Source: Roseateles violae
GTDB taxonomy: Bacteria > Pseudomonadota > Gammaproteobacteria > Burkholderiales > Burkholderiaceae_C
Direction: 5' to 3'
NCBI RefSeq assembly: GCF_030410485.1
Contig: NZ_JAUHHC010000003.1
Coordinates: 620,001-684,000, forward strand
Length of the DNA stretch: 64,000 nucleotides
Of this stretch, positions 1-9,046 are shown piece after piece. Under the pieces are notes generated by a model. The model ran no database searches. It was not told where the DNA came from and worked only from the letters and a program-made list of their open reading frames with translations. Each line of letters begins with the position of its first letter. Within the stretch, counting starts at the first letter, position 1. Made by a program: the position numbers and the translations under genes.

Positions 1-770
1 GCGATGCGCTCCGAGACCAGGGCCAGGATATAGGTCTTGGCCCAGCCGAGGATCCAGGACACCAGGGCCGCGCCCAGCAGCCCGCTCATATAGAAGGCGA
101 CCAGCCAGGGGTCGATCGCCTGCCCCTGCTGGAACGGAATCAGCACCTTGTCCATCAAGGGCATCATCAGATAGGGCGAGACCAGGGTGGCGCCGGTCGC
201 ACCCAGCATCAAGAGGAAGCCGACCAGCAGCTGGCCCTGGTAGGGCCGGGCGAAGCGCCACAGCCGCGCCAGCACCCAGGTCGAGGGCGGGGTGTGCAGC
301 TCGCGCGCGCAGGTCGGGCATTCCTCGCTGTCCGGCGGCAGCGGCGCCTTGCAGCTGGGGCAGAAGCTGACGTCCTCGGCGTCCGCCTTGAGCGCCTCGT
401 CGCGCTTCTCGAAGGCCTCCTGCCAGCGCTGCGCCTGCAGATTCATCTGCAGGGTGAAGCGCCACAGGGCCAGGCGTTGCTGCGCATCGCACAGCTCCAG
501 GCTGCCGACGCCGGCATGGTCGGAGATGCGCATCTTCAGGCCCGGCCGCAGCGCCCATTCCGACCATTGGCCGCCGGCCGGGTCCCAGGCCAGCAGGCGC
601 TTGTTGGTGAGCACCAACAAGCCTCGCGCAAAGCGCGCCCGGGAGTCCAGGTCAACCTCCAGCGGGGCCACGACGTTCTCGTCTGCAAGCAGGCGTGTCT
701 GCAAGTCTGCCCATTGCGGGTGCTGCAGAGATGCCGACGAGGACGTTTCGACTGGATGTGGATGGTGCAT
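1..770 (-). CDS. ABC transporter, zinc-ribbon N-terminus, cyanophycin-locus type (5' part only)
   Basis: The gene runs off the left edge; about 256 N-terminal residues are visible. The start is an ATG at 770 giving MHHPHPVETSSS. Residues 1-130 look like a soluble, PH-like domain (VLTNKRLLAWDP). A zinc ribbon with two CPxC knuckles (FCPSCK, CPTCARE) follows at about 137-157, then the first transmembrane helices of an ABC exporter (LLVGFLLMLGATGATLVSPYLMM split over two segments). The ATPase domain must lie outside the window. Proteins of this layout are annotated next to cphA genes in betaproteobacteria as cyanophycin-associated ABC transporters; that is family knowledge, and the substrate is not known to me. 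It is divergent from cphA' across 224 bases, so the two may share control. No strong ribosome-binding site precedes the ATG. Confidence 0.7.
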   Translation of the reverse strand, partial: MHHPHPVETSSSASLQHPQWADLQTRLLADENVVAPLEVDLDSRARFARGLLVLTNKRLLAWDPAGGQWSEWALRPGLKMRISDHAGVGSLELCDAQQRLALWRFTLQMNLQAQRWQEAFEKRDEALKADAEDVSFCPSCKAPLPPDSEECPTCARELHTPPSTWVLARLWRFARPYQGQLLVGFLLMLGATGATLVSPYLMMPLMDKVLIPFQQGQAIDPWLVAFYMSGLLGAALVSWILGWAKTYILALVSERI

Positions 771-994
771 TGTGTTCTTGAGCCGGCAGCCCCGGACGGG
801 CCGCTCGCGGTGTTGAGCGGGGGATTTTCGCTCAAGAGCCGCCTCTCGCAGGCAGACCCGGCGTGGCGCCGGCGAAACGCCCCGAAGCCCCTGCACCCCG
901 CCCCGTCCCTGGCGTCGCCGCCATTGGGCGCACAATTGCGGGCTGCCTCACCCTTCCCTCGCCAAAGCATTCGGCCGATCGCGGCCCGCCATCC

Positions 995-3226
995 ATGAGC
1001 AAGAAAGACGATATCAAGCTGCTGCGCATCAATTATTTGCGCGGCCCCAATATGTGGACCTACCGTCCCGTCTTGGAAGTCTGGCTCGATCTGGGCGTCC
1101 TGGAAGATTTCCCGACCCACAAGCTGGACGGCTTCACCGATCGCATCACCCGGGCGCTGCCGGCCCTGATCGAGCACCACTGCGGCGTCGGCGAGCGCGG
1201 CGGCTTCCTGCAGCGCCTGCAGGAAGGCACCTGGATGGGCCATGTGCTCGAGCATGTGGTGATCGAACTGCTGAACCTGGCCGGCATGCCGACCGGTTTC
1301 GGCCAGACCCGCTCGACCAGCAAGCACGGCGTCTACCGCATGGTCTTCCGCGCCCGCGACGAGCAGGTGGCGCGCCAGGCGCTGGCCGAGGGCCATGCAC
1401 TGCTGATGGCGACGATCAATAGCGAGCCCTTTGACGTCGAGGCCGCCGTGGCCCGCGTGCGCGACAAGCTGGACGACTGCTATCTGGGCCCGTCGACGGC
1501 GGCCATCGTCGCCGCCGCCACCGACCGCCGCATTCCGCACATCCGCCTGAACGACGGCAATCTGGTGCAGCTGGGCCATGGCGCGCGCCAGCGCCGCATC
1601 TGGACCGCCGAGACCGACATGACCAGCGCGATCGCCGAAGGCATCGCGCGCGACAAGGACCTGACCAAGTCGCTGCTGAAGTCGGTGGGCGTGCCGGTGC
1701 CCGAGGGCGTGGCCGCCCGCAATGCCGAGGCTGCCTGGGCGGCCGCCGAGGACCTGGGCCTGCCGGTCGTCGTCAAGCCCAGCGACGGCAACCACGGCCG
1801 CGGCGTCACCCTGGACCTGAAGACCCGCGAGGACGTGATGGCCGCCTTCGAGCTGGCCGAGCGCCACGGCTCCGAGGTGCTGGTCGAGCGTTACATCCCC
1901 GGCAATGAGCATCGCCTGCTGGTCGTCGGCGGCCAGGTCGTCGCCGCCGCCCGCGGCGAGGCCGCCTGGGTCGTCGGCGACGGCAAGTCCAGCGTGCAGC
2001 AGCTGGTGGAGCTGCAGATCAACTGCGATCCGCGCCGCGGCCTCAGCGAGGACCATCCGCTGAACCGCATCGACATCGCCGAGGACGGCGTGATCCTGCT
2101 CGACCTCGAGCGCCAGGGCCTGGGCATCGCCGCCGTGCCCGAGAACGGCCGCCGCGTGCTGATCCAGCGCAACGGCAATGTCGCGATCGACTGCACGGCC
2201 GAGGTCCACCCCGAGGTCGCCCATGCGGTCTCGCTGGCCGCGCGCACCATCGGCCTGGACATCGCCGGCGTCGATCTGGTCACCGAGGACATCTCCAAAC
2301 CGCTGGCCGAAACCGGCGGCGCCATCGTCGAGGTCAATGCCGGCCCCGGCCTCTTGATGCACCTGAAGCCGGCCGCCGGCAACCCGCAGCCGGTCGGCCA
2401 GGCCATCATCGACCATCTGTTTGCCGCCGAGGAGAACGGCCGCATCCCCATCGTCGGCGTCGCCGGCTCGCGCGGCACGCACACCGTTTCGCGCCTGGTC
2501 GCCTGGCTCTTGCACCTGAACGGCCGCCATGTCGGCCTGGCCTGCCGCGACGGCCTCTTCCTCGGCACCCGCCGGGTCGAGAAGAGGAACAGCGCGCGCT
2601 GGGACGCCGCGCACCGCCTGATGATGAACCGCGGCATCGACGCGGTGGTGATCGAGAACGATGCCGAGGCCATCCTGCGCGACGGCCTGGCCTATGACCG
2701 CTGCCAGGTCGGCGTCGTCACCGATATGGGTGGCAGCGCCACCGGCCTGGCCGGCCTGGCCGACTTCGACGTGCAGGACGAGAGCCAGCTCTACAAGGTC
2801 ATGCGCACCCAGGTCGATGTCGTGCTGAGCGAGGGCGTGGCGGTGCTGAACGCGGCCGAGCCGCGCCTGGTGGTGATGTCGGAGCTGAGCGACGGCGAGG
2901 TCGTGCTCTATGCGGTTGACGGCACGCTGCCGGCGATGGCCGAGCACCGCGCCAAGGGCGGCCGCGCCGTCTTCCTGCAGGGCGGCGCCGCCATGCTGGC
3001 CCAGGGCGCCTCGGAGACCGCGGGCGCCAATGTCGAGGCGCTGCTGCGCCGCTTCGCCGCCAGCCCGGCCGCCGAGGCCCGGTCGGGCGCCGAGGTCGAT
3101 GCAGCCACCGTGCTGGCCGCCGTCGCCACCGCCTGGGCGCTGAACATCTCGCCCGAGCTGATCTCGGCCGGCATGGACACCTTCGTGCCCGAGCTGCACG
3201 ACGATGCCGTCCTCGCCAAGGCCTGA
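995..3226 (+). CDS. CphA' / CphA2-like cyanophycin synthetase homologue with a degenerate Mur-ligase site
   Basis: A 743-residue paralogue of cyanophycin synthetase. I take the ATG at 995 (MSKKDDIKLLRINYLRGPN) because the conserved N-terminal motif LRGPNMW then sits near residue 15, as in the next gene. Domains in order: N-terminal CphA domain (1-155), ATP-grasp (about 210-480, with VVVKPSDGNHGRGVT and VEVNAGPG), and a Mur-ligase-like domain from about 485. The Mur-ligase P-loop, GTNGKTT in the neighbour, reads GSRGTHT here at residues 491-497, so the catalytic lysine is missing. The last 110 or so residues of CphA (the DYGHNGDA segment) are also absent. Known relatives are betaproteobacterial CphA' and cyanobacterial CphA2, which make or recondense cyanophycin with one active ATP site. 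It probably works with the CphA encoded 43 bases downstream. Confidence 0.88.
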   Translation: MSKKDDIKLLRINYLRGPNMWTYRPVLEVWLDLGVLEDFPTHKLDGFTDRITRALPALIEHHCGVGERGGFLQRLQEGTWMGHVLEHVVIELLNLAGMPTGFGQTRSTSKHGVYRMVFRARDEQVARQALAEGHALLMATINSEPFDVEAAVARVRDKLDDCYLGPSTAAIVAAATDRRIPHIRLNDGNLVQLGHGARQRRIWTAETDMTSAIAEGIARDKDLTKSLLKSVGVPVPEGVAARNAEAAWAAAEDLGLPVVVKPSDGNHGRGVTLDLKTREDVMAAFELAERHGSEVLVERYIPGNEHRLLVVGGQVVAAARGEAAWVVGDGKSSVQQLVELQINCDPRRGLSEDHPLNRIDIAEDGVILLDLERQGLGIAAVPENGRRVLIQRNGNVAIDCTAEVHPEVAHAVSLAARTIGLDIAGVDLVTEDISKPLAETGGAIVEVNAGPGLLMHLKPAAGNPQPVGQAIIDHLFAAEENGRIPIVGVAGSRGTHTVSRLVAWLLHLNGRHVGLACRDGLFLGTRRVEKRNSARWDAAHRLMMNRGIDAVVIENDAEAILRDGLAYDRCQVGVVTDMGGSATGLAGLADFDVQDESQLYKVMRTQVDVVLSEGVAVLNAAEPRLVVMSELSDGEVVLYAVDGTLPAMAEHRAKGGRAVFLQGGAAMLAQGASETAGANVEALLRRFAASPAAEARSGAEVDAATVLAAVATAWALNISPELISAGMDTFVPELHDDAVLAKA

Positions 3227-3269
3227 TCCCAGCAGAAGAACAACGAACACCGAACGAAAGACGCGAACC

Positions 3270-5831
3270 ATGGAAGTCTCTCGCACCCGCGCGCTGCGCG
3301 GCCCCAATATGTGGAGCCGCCACACGGCGATCGAGGCCGTCGTCCACTGCAGCGAGACCGAGCTCTCGCTGTCCCGCCTGCCCGGCTTCGAGACCCGGCT
3401 GCGCGAGCTGTTCCCGGCCGTCGGCGCGCTGCGCCCGGACGCCTCGCTGGCCCGCGTGCTGGAGCAGGCCGCGCTGGCCCTGCAGGCCCAGGCCGGCTGC
3501 CCGGTGACCTTCAGCCAGACCCATGTGACCAACGAGGCCGGCACCTTCCAGGTGGTCGTCGAATATAGCGAGGAAGACGTCGGCCGCGCCGCCTTCGAGG
3601 AGGCCGGCAAGCTGATCGAGGCGGCCCTGCACGGCGGCAGCTTCGATGCCGACGCGACGCTGGCCAAGCTGCGCGAGATGGACGAGGACGTGCGACTGGG
3701 CCCCTCGACCGGCTCCATCGTCGATGCCGCCGTCGCCCGCGGGGTGCCCTTCCGCCGCCTGACCCAGGGCAGCCTGGTGCAGTTCGGCTGGGGCGCCAAG
3801 CAGCGCCGCATCTGGGCCGCCGAGGTCGACGCGACCAGCGCCGTCAGCGAATCGATCGCCCAGGACAAGGATCTCTCCAAGCGCCTCTTGCAATCGGCCG
3901 GCGTGCCGGTGCCGATCGGCCGCCCGGTCGACTCGCCCGACGATGCCTGGGCCGCGGCGCTGGAGGTCGGCCTGCCGGTCGTCGTCAAGCCCCAGGACGG
4001 CAACCAGGGCAAGGGCGTCACCGTCAATGTGGTGACGCGCGAGCATATGGAGGTCGCCTACAAGGCGGCCGACGAGATCGGCCAGGTGATGGTCGAGAAA
4101 TTCCTGCCCGGCAGCGACTACCGCCTGCTGGTCGTCGGCGACAAGCTGGTGGCCGCCGCGCGCCGCGATCCGCCGCATGTGATCGGCGACGGCGAGCTGA
4201 CCGTCAAGCAGCTGGTCGACAAGGTCAACAGCGACCCTCGGCGCGGCGACGGCCATGCGACCTCGCTGACCAAGATCCGCTTCGACGACATCGCCGTCGC
4301 GCGCCTGGAGCTGCAGGGCCTGACGCCCGAGTCGGTGCCCGAGAAGGGCCGCCGCGTGATCCTGCGCAACAACGCCAATCTGTCGACCGGCGGCACCGCC
4401 ACCGACGTCACCGACGACGTGCACCCCGAAGTGGCGGCGCGCGCGATCGCCGCGGCCCAGGTCGTCGGCCTGCATGTCTGCGGCGTCGACGTGGTCGCCG
4501 AGAGCGTGCTGCGCCCGCTGGAGGAGCAGAGCGGCGGCATCGTCGAGGTCAATGCCGCGCCGGGCCTGCGCATGCACCTGAGCCCCAGCTACGGCAAGGG
4601 CCGCAATGTCGGCGAGGCCATCATTTCCCACCTGTACGGCCATGGCCAGAAGAGCGAGGACGGCCGCATCCCGGTCGTCGCCGTCACCGGCACCAATGGC
4701 AAGACGACAACGACGCGGCTGATCGCGCATCTGTTCGCGACCCTGGGCCTGAAGGTCGGCATGACCAATACCGACGGCGTCTACATCGACGGCCGCCAGA
4801 CCGACAGCGGCGACTGCTCGGGGCCGAAGAGCGCGCGCAATGTGCTGATGCATCCGGACGTCGAGGCGGCCGTGTTCGAGACCGCGCGCGGCGGCGTGCT
4901 GCGCGAGGGCATCGGTTTCGACCGCTGCCAGGTCGCCGTCGTCACCAATCTCGGTGCCGGCGACCATCTGGGCATGAACTTCCTCAACACGGTCGAGGAG
5001 CTGGCCCTGGTCAAGCGCGTGATCGTTCAGAACGTCGCGCCGACCGGCTATGCGGTGCTGAACGCGGCCGACCCGGTCGTCGCCAATATGGCCTCGACCT
5101 GCCCCGGCCAGGTGATCTTCTTCGCCGCCGACCGCCACCATCCGCTGATGGCCGCGCACCGCGCCCAGGGCAAGCGCTGCGTCTATGTGGACGGCGACAT
5201 GCTGGTCGCGGCCCAGGGCAGCTGGCGCGAGCAGATCGCCCTGCGCGACATCCCGATCACCCGCAATGGCGCGATCGGCTTCCAGGTCGAGAACGCGATG
5301 GCCTCGGTGGCCGCCGCCTGGGGCGTCGGCCTGGACTGGGACACCATCCGCCGCGGCGTGGCCAGCTTCGCCAACGATGCCGACAATGCGCCGGGCCGCT
5401 TCAATGTGATGGACTTCCGTGGCGCGACCGTGATCGCCGACTACGGCCACAACGGCGACGCCATGCATGCGCTGGTCGCCGCCGTCGAGGCGCTGCCGGC
5501 CAAGACCCGCTCGGTCGTCATCAGCGGCGCCGGCGATCGCCGCGACGAGGACATCCGCGTGCAGACACAGATCCTCGGCAAGGCCTTTGACGAGGTGCTG
5601 CTGTTCCAGGACGCCTGCCAGCGCGGCCGCGAGGACGGCGAGGTGCTGGCCCTCTTGCGCGAAGGTCTCGAGGGCGCGACCCGTACCCGGAAGATCGACG
5701 AGATCCGCGGCGAGTTCGTCGCCATCGACACGGCGCTGGACAGGCTGCAGCCGGGCGATCTCTGTCTGGTGCTGGTCGACCAGGTCGAGGAGGCGCTGGC
5801 GCATCTGGCGCAGCGCATCAAGGCGGGCTGA
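3270..5831 (+). CDS. cphA: Cyanophycin synthetase CphA
   Basis: 853 residues, the usual length for CphA. It polymerises aspartate and arginine with ATP into multi-L-arginyl-poly-L-aspartate, a cytoplasmic nitrogen reserve. The start at 3270 gives MEVSRTRALRGPNMWS. The N-terminal domain (1-160) leads into an ATP-grasp domain (about 215-470, VVVKPQDGNQGKGVT and IVEVNAAPGLRMH), which adds Asp. The Mur-ligase-like domain (about 470-853), which adds Arg, has an intact P-loop GTNGKTTTTR from residue 474, FETARGGVLREG and a C-terminal DYGHNGDAMHAL / SGAGDRRDEDI segment. It follows cphA' by 43 bases and is closed by a clear terminator at 5856, so cphA'-cphA form one transcription unit. No cyanophycinase is visible, although peptide-degrading genes follow. 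Confidence 0.96.
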   Translation: MEVSRTRALRGPNMWSRHTAIEAVVHCSETELSLSRLPGFETRLRELFPAVGALRPDASLARVLEQAALALQAQAGCPVTFSQTHVTNEAGTFQVVVEYSEEDVGRAAFEEAGKLIEAALHGGSFDADATLAKLREMDEDVRLGPSTGSIVDAAVARGVPFRRLTQGSLVQFGWGAKQRRIWAAEVDATSAVSESIAQDKDLSKRLLQSAGVPVPIGRPVDSPDDAWAAALEVGLPVVVKPQDGNQGKGVTVNVVTREHMEVAYKAADEIGQVMVEKFLPGSDYRLLVVGDKLVAAARRDPPHVIGDGELTVKQLVDKVNSDPRRGDGHATSLTKIRFDDIAVARLELQGLTPESVPEKGRRVILRNNANLSTGGTATDVTDDVHPEVAARAIAAAQVVGLHVCGVDVVAESVLRPLEEQSGGIVEVNAAPGLRMHLSPSYGKGRNVGEAIISHLYGHGQKSEDGRIPVVAVTGTNGKTTTTRLIAHLFATLGLKVGMTNTDGVYIDGRQTDSGDCSGPKSARNVLMHPDVEAAVFETARGGVLREGIGFDRCQVAVVTNLGAGDHLGMNFLNTVEELALVKRVIVQNVAPTGYAVLNAADPVVANMASTCPGQVIFFAADRHHPLMAAHRAQGKRCVYVDGDMLVAAQGSWREQIALRDIPITRNGAIGFQVENAMASVAAAWGVGLDWDTIRRGVASFANDADNAPGRFNVMDFRGATVIADYGHNGDAMHALVAAVEALPAKTRSVVISGAGDRRDEDIRVQTQILGKAFDEVLLFQDACQRGREDGEVLALLREGLEGATRTRKIDEIRGEFVAIDTALDRLQPGDLCLVLVDQVEEALAHLAQRIKAG

Positions 5832-5855
5832 GCCGCAGGCGGCGCTCGCTGACCG

Positions 5856-5886
5856 AACGCCACCTGCGGGTGGCGTTTTCGTTTTC
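5856..5886 (+). terminator. Rho-independent terminator after cphA
   Basis: A perfect 9-bp stem (AACGCCACC with GGTGGCGTT), a TGCG loop and then TTTCGTTTTC, 25 bases after the cphA stop. It separates the cyanophycin genes from the M28 peptidase gene. Confidence 0.85.
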
Positions 5887-5927
5887 TCTTATGCTCTGGC
5901 GCCATCGAGAACCCTTGCGAACGCGCC

Positions 5928-7202
5928 ATGAGCCAGCCCTCCGCCCGCCTCAACTTCTCCACCGCCCGCTGGGCCCTGCTGCTGGCCGTCGCCAGCGGCC
6001 CCGCGCTGGCCCAGCAGGCCCCGTCCGGCGCCGAGCCGGACCCGGTCGCCGCCCTGGTCGGTCAGCTGGAGCTGGAGAAGTACAAGGCCACGATCAAGGG
6101 CCTGACCCAGTTCGGCGACCGCCGCCAGGGCACCGAGCGCAACCGCCGCGCGCTGGACTGGATCGAGGCGCAGCTGAAGTCCTATGGCTGCACCAACACC
6201 GAGCGCCTGCAATACCAGTTCACCGAGCCGGCCAAGCGCAACCCGCCCGCGCCGCAGCCGCCGCGCGCCGGCGGCCCGGCCGGCCAGGGCGGCAGCACCC
6301 TGTTCGGCAAGCGCGCGCCGACCGGGGTCAATACCGATCCGATGGCCCAGCCCGACGAGCGCCTGCGCGCGCTGAATGCCGAGCCGACGCCGCCCGGCAC
6401 CTCGCTGCGCGAGAACGTCTGGTGCACCAAGATCGGCAAGACCCGGCCGGACGAGATGTACATAGTCGGCGCGCATATGGACGGCATCGGCTGGGGCGAG
6501 GCGGCCAATGACAACGGCTCGGGCACGGCCCTGGTGATGGAGCTGGCGCGCATCCTCAGCCAGCCCGGCGTCGAGACCGAGCGCTCGATCCGCTTCGTGC
6601 TCTGGAACAACGAGGAGACCGGCCTGAACGGCGCGTATGCCTATGTCGAGCAGCGCAAGGGCCTGCAGGGCATCGAGTCGCCGAAGGGCTCGGGCCAATA
6701 TCCGGAGCCGAAATGGCTGGGCATGATCCAGCACGACATGATGATGTTCGACCATGGCATGCCGGTGCCCAAGCTGGACGCCGCCGGCCGTCCGGTGCTG
6801 GACGCCAAGGGCCAGCCGGTCTATGTGGCACCCAAGGAGCAGCGCGCCGAGGCCGACGTCAATATCGAATACCAGGCTACCGCCAAGTTCGCCGAGGGCG
6901 CGGCCAAGCTGGCCTGGTTCTTCCGCGCGGCCAACGACAGGTACGCGAGCGACTACCCGGCCGCCGTCGGTTTCCACATGACCAATACCGACTCGACGCC
7001 CTTCATGGACCATGTGCCGGCGATCTCGCTGCGCGAGAACGAGCGCGGCCAGCAGATCGGCGCCGGCTGGAACCCGCACTGGCACCAGCCGACCGATCTG
7101 TTCTCCTCCTACTCGGACAAGGATTTCCTGCTCGGTCTGAACGCGGCGCAGACCACGCTGGCGGCGATCGCGCAACTGACCGGCGCCAAGCTCAAGCGCT
7201 GA
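5928..7202 (+). CDS. Secreted M28-family zinc metallopeptidase
   Basis: 424 residues. The N-terminus (WALLLAVASGPALAQQ) is a signal peptide with an AxA cleavage site near residue 29, so the enzyme acts in the periplasm or outside. The M28 zinc ligands are readable: H183-M-D185 in VGAHMDG, D195 in the NDNGSG motif, E229/E230 in NNEETG, a later D in QHDMMMFD, and an H near the C-terminus in NPHWHQPTD. An insert with a Gly/Pro-rich stretch (residues about 105-135) is unusual and looks like a linker. Relatives are aminopeptidases; the exact specificity cannot be read. It is transcribed in the same direction as cphA but lies beyond a terminator, so I do not tie it to cyanophycin turnover. It is followed by 84 bases before the flavoprotein gene. 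Confidence 0.85.
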   Translation: MSQPSARLNFSTARWALLLAVASGPALAQQAPSGAEPDPVAALVGQLELEKYKATIKGLTQFGDRRQGTERNRRALDWIEAQLKSYGCTNTERLQYQFTEPAKRNPPAPQPPRAGGPAGQGGSTLFGKRAPTGVNTDPMAQPDERLRALNAEPTPPGTSLRENVWCTKIGKTRPDEMYIVGAHMDGIGWGEAANDNGSGTALVMELARILSQPGVETERSIRFVLWNNEETGLNGAYAYVEQRKGLQGIESPKGSGQYPEPKWLGMIQHDMMMFDHGMPVPKLDAAGRPVLDAKGQPVYVAPKEQRAEADVNIEYQATAKFAEGAAKLAWFFRAANDRYASDYPAAVGFHMTNTDSTPFMDHVPAISLRENERGQQIGAGWNPHWHQPTDLFSSYSDKDFLLGLNAAQTTLAAIAQLTGAKLKR

Positions 7203-7286
7203 GCCCGCGCCGGCGCTGCCGCCAGGCTTGGACAAGGCCGGCGCAGCGGGCAAGATCCGGGCTGTGCATCGTCAAGGAGCCGCTCG

Positions 7287-8987
7287 ATGACCCCGTCGCC
7301 CGAGGATCCGCTCGCCAGCCGCCGGCACCAGATGTTTCCGCTGCTCAGCGCGGCCGAGATCGCCCGCATCCGCCGCTTCGGCAGCCCCTGCGGCTTCGCC
7401 CAAGGCACGCGGCTGTTCGCCGCCGGCGAGCCGGGGCCCGGCATGTTCGTCATCCTCAGCGGCCGGGTCGCGATCACCCAGCGCGACGGCCTCGGCCATA
7501 TCGTGCCCATCGTCGAGCAGGGGCCCGGCGAGTTCATGGCCGAGGTCGGCCAGCTCTCGGGCCGGCCGGCCCTGGTCGACGGCCATGCGCTGGAGAACAC
7601 CGAATGCCTGTTGATCCCGCCCGAGCAGCTGCGCGCGCTGATCATTGCCGAGGCCGATCTGGGCGAGCGCATCACCCGGGCGCTGATCCTGCGCCGCGTC
7701 TCGCTGATCGAGATCGGCGCGGCCGGCCCGGTGTTGATCGGCTGCCCGCATTCGCAGGACATGCTGCGTCTGCAGGGCTTTCTGCGCCGCAACGGCCAGC
7801 CCCACCATCTGGTCAACGCCAACCAGGACGCCGACGCGGCCGCGCTGCTGCTGCAGCATGGCGCGGCGCCGGATGAGCCGCTGGTCGTCTGCGCCGATGG
7901 CGCCGTGCTGCTGAACCCCAGCGAGACGCTGCTGGCGCGCTGCATCGGCATGCTCGATCTGCGCGAGCGCGAGGAGCTGTTCGATCTGCTGATCGTCGGC
8001 GCCGGTCCGGCCGGCCTGGCGGCGGCCGTCTACGCGGCCTCCGAGGGGCTGCAGGTCGTCGTGCTGGACTGCCGCCATTTCGGCGGCCAGGCCGGCGCCA
8101 GCGCGCGCATCGAGAACTACCTGGGCTTCCCGACCGGCATCTCGGGCATGGCGCTGGCGGGCCGCGCCTATGTGCAGGCACAGAAGTTCGGCGCCGAGCT
8201 GATGATTCCTGCCGAGGCGCTGGCGCTGGACTGCAGCCGGGCCGGCCCCGACGGCGAGCTGCGGCTCGAGCTGGCCGACGGCCGGATCCTGCGCGCGCGC
8301 AGCCTGATCATCGCCAGCGGCGCGCGCTACCGCCGCCCGGCCGTGCCGCGCCTGGCCGAGTTCGAGGGCCGCGGCGTGTCCTTCTGGGCCTCGGCGCTGG
8401 AGGCGCGGCTGTGCAGCGGCGCCGAGGTCGTGCTGGTCGGCGGCGGCAATTCGGCCGGCCAGGCGGCCGTCTACCTGTCCCAGCATGCGGCCAAGGTCCA
8501 TATGCTGATCCGCGGCGCCGGCCTGGCGGCCAGCATGTCGCGCTATCTGATCGATCGCATCGCCGCCACGCCCAATATCGCGCTGCGCCTGCACACCGAG
8601 CTGGTCGCGCTGGATGGCGATGCGCAGGACGGCCTGGCCCGCGCGCGCTGGCGCTGCGTGAAGACCGGCATCGAGGACGAGGAGCCGATCCGCCATCTAT
8701 TCCTCTTCGTCGGTGCCGACCCCGAAACCGGCTGGCTGACCGATTGCGGCGTCGCGCTGGACGCCCACGGCTTTGTGCTGACCGGCGCCGAGGCGGCGAC
8801 GCCGGACGGCTACCGCCCGGCCGCGCTGGAAACCAGCGTGCCAGGCGTCTTCGCCGTCGGCGATGTGCGCGCCGGCTCGGTCAAGCGCGTCGGCGGCGCG
8901 ATCGGCGAGGGCGCGGCCGCGGTCGCGCTGATTCACCAGTACCTGGCCCGCGCCGGATCGAATTCAATCGCAAGCCGCGGGGTGTAG
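7287..8987 (+). CDS. Thioredoxin-reductase-like flavoprotein with N-terminal cyclic-nucleotide-binding domain
   Basis: 566 residues. Residues about 15-135 form a CRP-type cNMP-binding jelly roll (GTRLFAAGEPGPGMFVILSG). Residues about 145-215 look like a glutaredoxin/thioredoxin-like spacer. A two-Rossmann FAD/NAD(P)H domain of thioredoxin-reductase type follows: GAGPAGLAAA from G238 for FAD and GGGNSAGQAA from G385 for the pyridine nucleotide, then FAVGDVRAGSVKRVG. The redox CxxC of true thioredoxin reductases, expected before the NADPH motif, is absent: the segment reads WASALEARLCSG. It is therefore not a classical TrxB. Such cNMP-TrxR fusions are widespread and their partners are mostly unknown. 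The start ATG at 7287 follows AAGGAG. Confidence 0.85.
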   Translation: MTPSPEDPLASRRHQMFPLLSAAEIARIRRFGSPCGFAQGTRLFAAGEPGPGMFVILSGRVAITQRDGLGHIVPIVEQGPGEFMAEVGQLSGRPALVDGHALENTECLLIPPEQLRALIIAEADLGERITRALILRRVSLIEIGAAGPVLIGCPHSQDMLRLQGFLRRNGQPHHLVNANQDADAAALLLQHGAAPDEPLVVCADGAVLLNPSETLLARCIGMLDLREREELFDLLIVGAGPAGLAAAVYAASEGLQVVVLDCRHFGGQAGASARIENYLGFPTGISGMALAGRAYVQAQKFGAELMIPAEALALDCSRAGPDGELRLELADGRILRARSLIIASGARYRRPAVPRLAEFEGRGVSFWASALEARLCSGAEVVLVGGGNSAGQAAVYLSQHAAKVHMLIRGAGLAASMSRYLIDRIAATPNIALRLHTELVALDGDAQDGLARARWRCVKTGIEDEEPIRHLFLFVGADPETGWLTDCGVALDAHGFVLTGAEAATPDGYRPAALETSVPGVFAVGDVRAGSVKRVGGAIGEGAAAVALIHQYLARAGSNSIASRGV

Positions 8988-9046
8988 GCCGTCCCCGCGC
9001 TGCGTAAATTGCCTTCATCGCTGATGATGTCGGAAAGGACAGGCAG

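Noticed and set aside
536-4027. Long open frames antisense to cphA' and cphA, also 2799-5804 on the minus strand
   Set aside because: They lie opposite two strongly recognisable enzymes, have low-complexity Ala/Gly/Asp/His composition and no family motif; a GC-rich artefact of third-position bias.
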